NCBI GenBank assembly: GCA_001603005.1
Contig: LVAJ01000043.1
Coordinates: 1-37,212, forward strand
DNA from: Clostridiales bacterium Firm_04
GTDB taxonomy: Bacteria; Bacillota; Clostridia; Oscillospirales; Ruminococcaceae
DNA: 37,212 nucleotides
Reading direction: 5' to 3'
Position 1 is the stretch's first letter. Every line of letters begins with the position of its first letter. Positions 35,865 to 37,212 of the stretch are shown here, piece by piece. The notes beneath the pieces were generated by a model. That model had not been told where the DNA came from and did no database searches. It was given only the letters and a program-made list of their open reading frames with translations. A program made the translations under genes and the position numbers.

Positions 35865-36886
35865 GCGTCGTTCTCCTTTCCGGATTCGTGCGAAAAATGC
35901 ACGAGATGACAGATGCCGGGAATGCTCTCCCCCTGCTGACAGATCATCGGCGAGAGCAGCGCGCCGGTCGCCGCATAGAGCACATTGCGCATCTCGCCGC
36001 TTTGCAGCTTCGGGAGAAAATACCCGCAGATGATGCTTGCAGAGCATCCGCATCCGGAGCCGCCTGCATGCGTATCCTGCGTTTTCCCGTCGAACATCAT
36101 AACGCCGCAGTCCCGATGCACGCCGCGCAGATCGTAGCCGTTCTGCTCCATGAGCTGCATCAGCAGGCGGCTGCCGACCAGTCCGAGATCGCCCGTCACG
36201 ATCGCATCATAATCAGCGGGACGGCTGCGCGTCGCAGACAGATATCGCGCGATCGTATCCGCAGCAGCCGGCGCCATTGCCGCTCCCATATTGCTCGCAT
36301 CGGTGATCCCCTGATCGCGGATCCTGCCTGCACAAACGCCGCGGATATAGGGCGGCTGATCGGTCGGCGAGAGCATGACAGCACCCGCAGCCGTGCAGGT
36401 CCACTGCGCATTCGGTGTGCGCTGCCCGCCATAGGAAAGCGGGAACCGGAATTGCCGTTCCGCGCTGGAATAATGCGATGAAGTGAGAACAGCACAGCGC
36501 GGCAGCGACATGCCGCTCTGCATGACAGACGCCAGCAGAATCCCCTCGGCAAAGGTCGCGCACGCACCGAAAATACCGAGATACGGGATATCGAGATGCC
36601 GGAGCGCATAGGTAGAGCTGGTACACTGATTGACGAGATCGCCCGCGAAAATGCAGCTGATTTCCGCCGGCTGGATGCGGCTTTTCTCCGTCAGCAGTGC
36701 CAAAGTCCGATGCTGTAATTCACTTTCCGCCTGCTCCCATGTTTCTTTTCCAAAATAGGCATCCTGCTCCACCGCATCAAAGCAGGCACCGAGCGGACCT
36801 TCCCCCTCTTTCTTTCCGACAACGCTGCTCCATGCCGCGACCGTGGGGGGATTTTGTAGGCGAACCAGATTTGCATACTCAATCAT
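35861..36886 (-). CDS. spoVAD: stage V sporulation protein AD
   Basis: A 341-residue SpoVAD, a thiolase/KAS III-fold protein that binds dipicolinic acid at the inner spore membrane. The family segments GPLGACFDAVEQDAYFGKET, IFAGDLVNQCTSSTYALRHL, FGACATFAEGILLAS and GGSGCGCSASIICGYFLPKL are visible; the length is normal. Of two ATGs six bases apart, the second (36886) is chosen for proper spacing from AAAGGAG. A sigma-G-like promoter lies just upstream. The usual first gene of the set, spoVAC, is absent: a tRNA gene and 5S rRNA lie there instead. Confidence 0.95.
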   Translation of the reverse strand: MIEYANLVRLQNPPTVAAWSSVVGKKEGEGPLGACFDAVEQDAYFGKETWEQAESELQHRTLALLTEKSRIQPAEISCIFAGDLVNQCTSSTYALRHLDIPYLGIFGACATFAEGILLASVMQSGMSLPRCAVLTSSHYSSAERQFRFPLSYGGQRTPNAQWTCTAAGAVMLSPTDQPPYIRGVCAGRIRDQGITDASNMGAAMAPAAADTIARYLSATRSRPADYDAIVTGDLGLVGSRLLMQLMEQNGYDLRGVHRDCGVMMFDGKTQDTHAGGSGCGCSASIICGYFLPKLQSGEMRNVLYAATGALLSPMICQQGESIPGICHLVHFSHESGKENDA

Positions 36887-36913
36887 TTGCATATCTCCTT
36901 TTTCATTTGCAAT

Positions 36914-36942
36914 TATTTTGCGCTGATTCAGAAGAATTATGC
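36914..36942 (-). promoter_or_regulatory. sigma-G-like promoter of spoVAD
   Basis: Minus-strand GCATA (36942-36938), 17-base spacer, CAAAATA (36920-36914), close to the sigma-G pattern GMATR and CATNNTA with one mismatch. About 27 bases before the start codon. Forespore expression is expected for spoVA genes. Confidence 0.6.
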
Positions 36943-36978
36943 AAATAAAAACAGCGCTCCGCAAGCGCGAAACGCTGT
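36943..36978 (-). terminator. terminator of the tRNA gene
   Basis: On the minus strand ACAGCG and CGCTGT close a stem with inner GC-rich pairing, followed by TTTTATTT. It ends just where the spoVAD promoter begins. Confidence 0.75.
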
Positions 36979-36983
36979 CTGAG

Positions 36984-37057
36984 TGGGCCATCGGGGACTC
37001 GAACCCGGGACCGACCGGTTATGAGCCGGGAGCTCTAACCAACTGAGCTAATGGCCC
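36984..37057 (-). tRNA. tRNA with anticodon CAT (elongator Met or Ile2)
   Basis: A complete 74-base tRNA on the minus strand: acceptor stem GGGCCAT/ATGGCCC with discriminator A, D-arm AGCTCAGTTGGTTAGAGC, anticodon loop CTCATAA, and T-arm loop GGTTCGAGTCC. CCA is not encoded. CAT serves initiator Met, elongator Met and lysidine-modified Ile2; the G-C-closed acceptor with a G1-C72 pair rules against initiator, but Met versus Ile2 is not decided by eye. Confidence 0.95.
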
Positions 37058-37062
37058 GTAGA

Positions 37063-37095
37063 TATGACAAAACCCAGAGCAAAAACTCTGGGTTT
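37063..37095 (-). terminator. terminator after 5S rRNA
   Basis: AAACCCAGAG and CTCTGGGTTT (37070-37079 with 37086-37095) form a perfect 10-pair stem with a 6-base loop; TGTCAT follows on the minus strand. It separates the rRNA operon end from the tRNA. Confidence 0.7.
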
Positions 37096-37097
37096 GG

Positions 37098-37212
<115 letters not shown>

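Overview
The window looks like a chromosomal segment of a GC-rich, anaerobic, spore-forming member of the Clostridia, most like an Oscillospiraceae/Ruminococcus-type gut or rumen bacterium. The evidence is the gene content: a SpoVAD/SpoVAE pair, a family-94 disaccharide phosphorylase, clostridial zinc-ribbon kinase and cysteine-rich families, strong AGGAGG ribosome sites and near-consensus sigma-A promoters. The taxonomy is inference from gene families; no species is claimed. I saw no phage, insertion sequence, CRISPR array or plasmid functions.

Layout. 1-4.4 kb (+): hisI-hisE (last steps of early histidine synthesis), a cysteine-rich clostridial protein of unknown role, a GNAT acetyltransferase and ligA. 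4.5-11.0 kb (-): an ammonium-assimilation block read right to left, gdhA, a 48-aa small protein, pntAA-pntAB-pntB and an ammonium channel fused to a P-II domain. The amt gene has its own consensus promoter and two terminator-like hairpins in its leader. 11.2-12.3 kb: two convergent regulators with degenerate receiver domains, one stand-alone and one fused to an AraC-type HTH; the latter also has a terminator-like hairpin in its leader. 12.7-16.3 kb (+): pheS-pheT. 16.4-20.1 kb (-): mntP with a DUF3267 membrane peptidase-like gene, an unexplained structured intergenic element, a D,D-carboxypeptidase and a membrane-anchored protein. 20.2-20.7 kb: an AT-rich gene-free stretch. 20.7-24.1 kb (+): a YtrA-like GntR repressor, an ABC ATPase and three paralogous permeases. 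24.2-29.6 kb (+): two overlapping M42 peptidases, a GNAT-like protein, a decayed glycosyltransferase, a PLP lyase-like enzyme and a membrane protein. 29.7-32.2 kb (+): a PASTA-type receptor whose kinase domain has lost its catalytic residues. 32.3-35.3 kb (-): a GNAT gene and the phosphorylase. 35.5-37.2 kb (-): spoVAD-spoVAE with a sigma-G-like promoter, a tRNA with anticodon CAT and the 5S rRNA at the window edge.

How the genes fit together. The clearest functional unit is nitrogen entry. The channel admits ammonium, glutamate dehydrogenase fixes it with a nicotinamide reductant (probably NADPH), and the proton-driven transhydrogenase can supply NADPH from NADH. The two pseudo-receiver regulators next to gdhA, and the similar promoter-hairpin-RBS leaders of amt and the AraC-type gene, suggest but do not prove a shared attenuation-based control. 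The other point most worth following is the PASTA pseudokinase and its neighbouring membrane protein.
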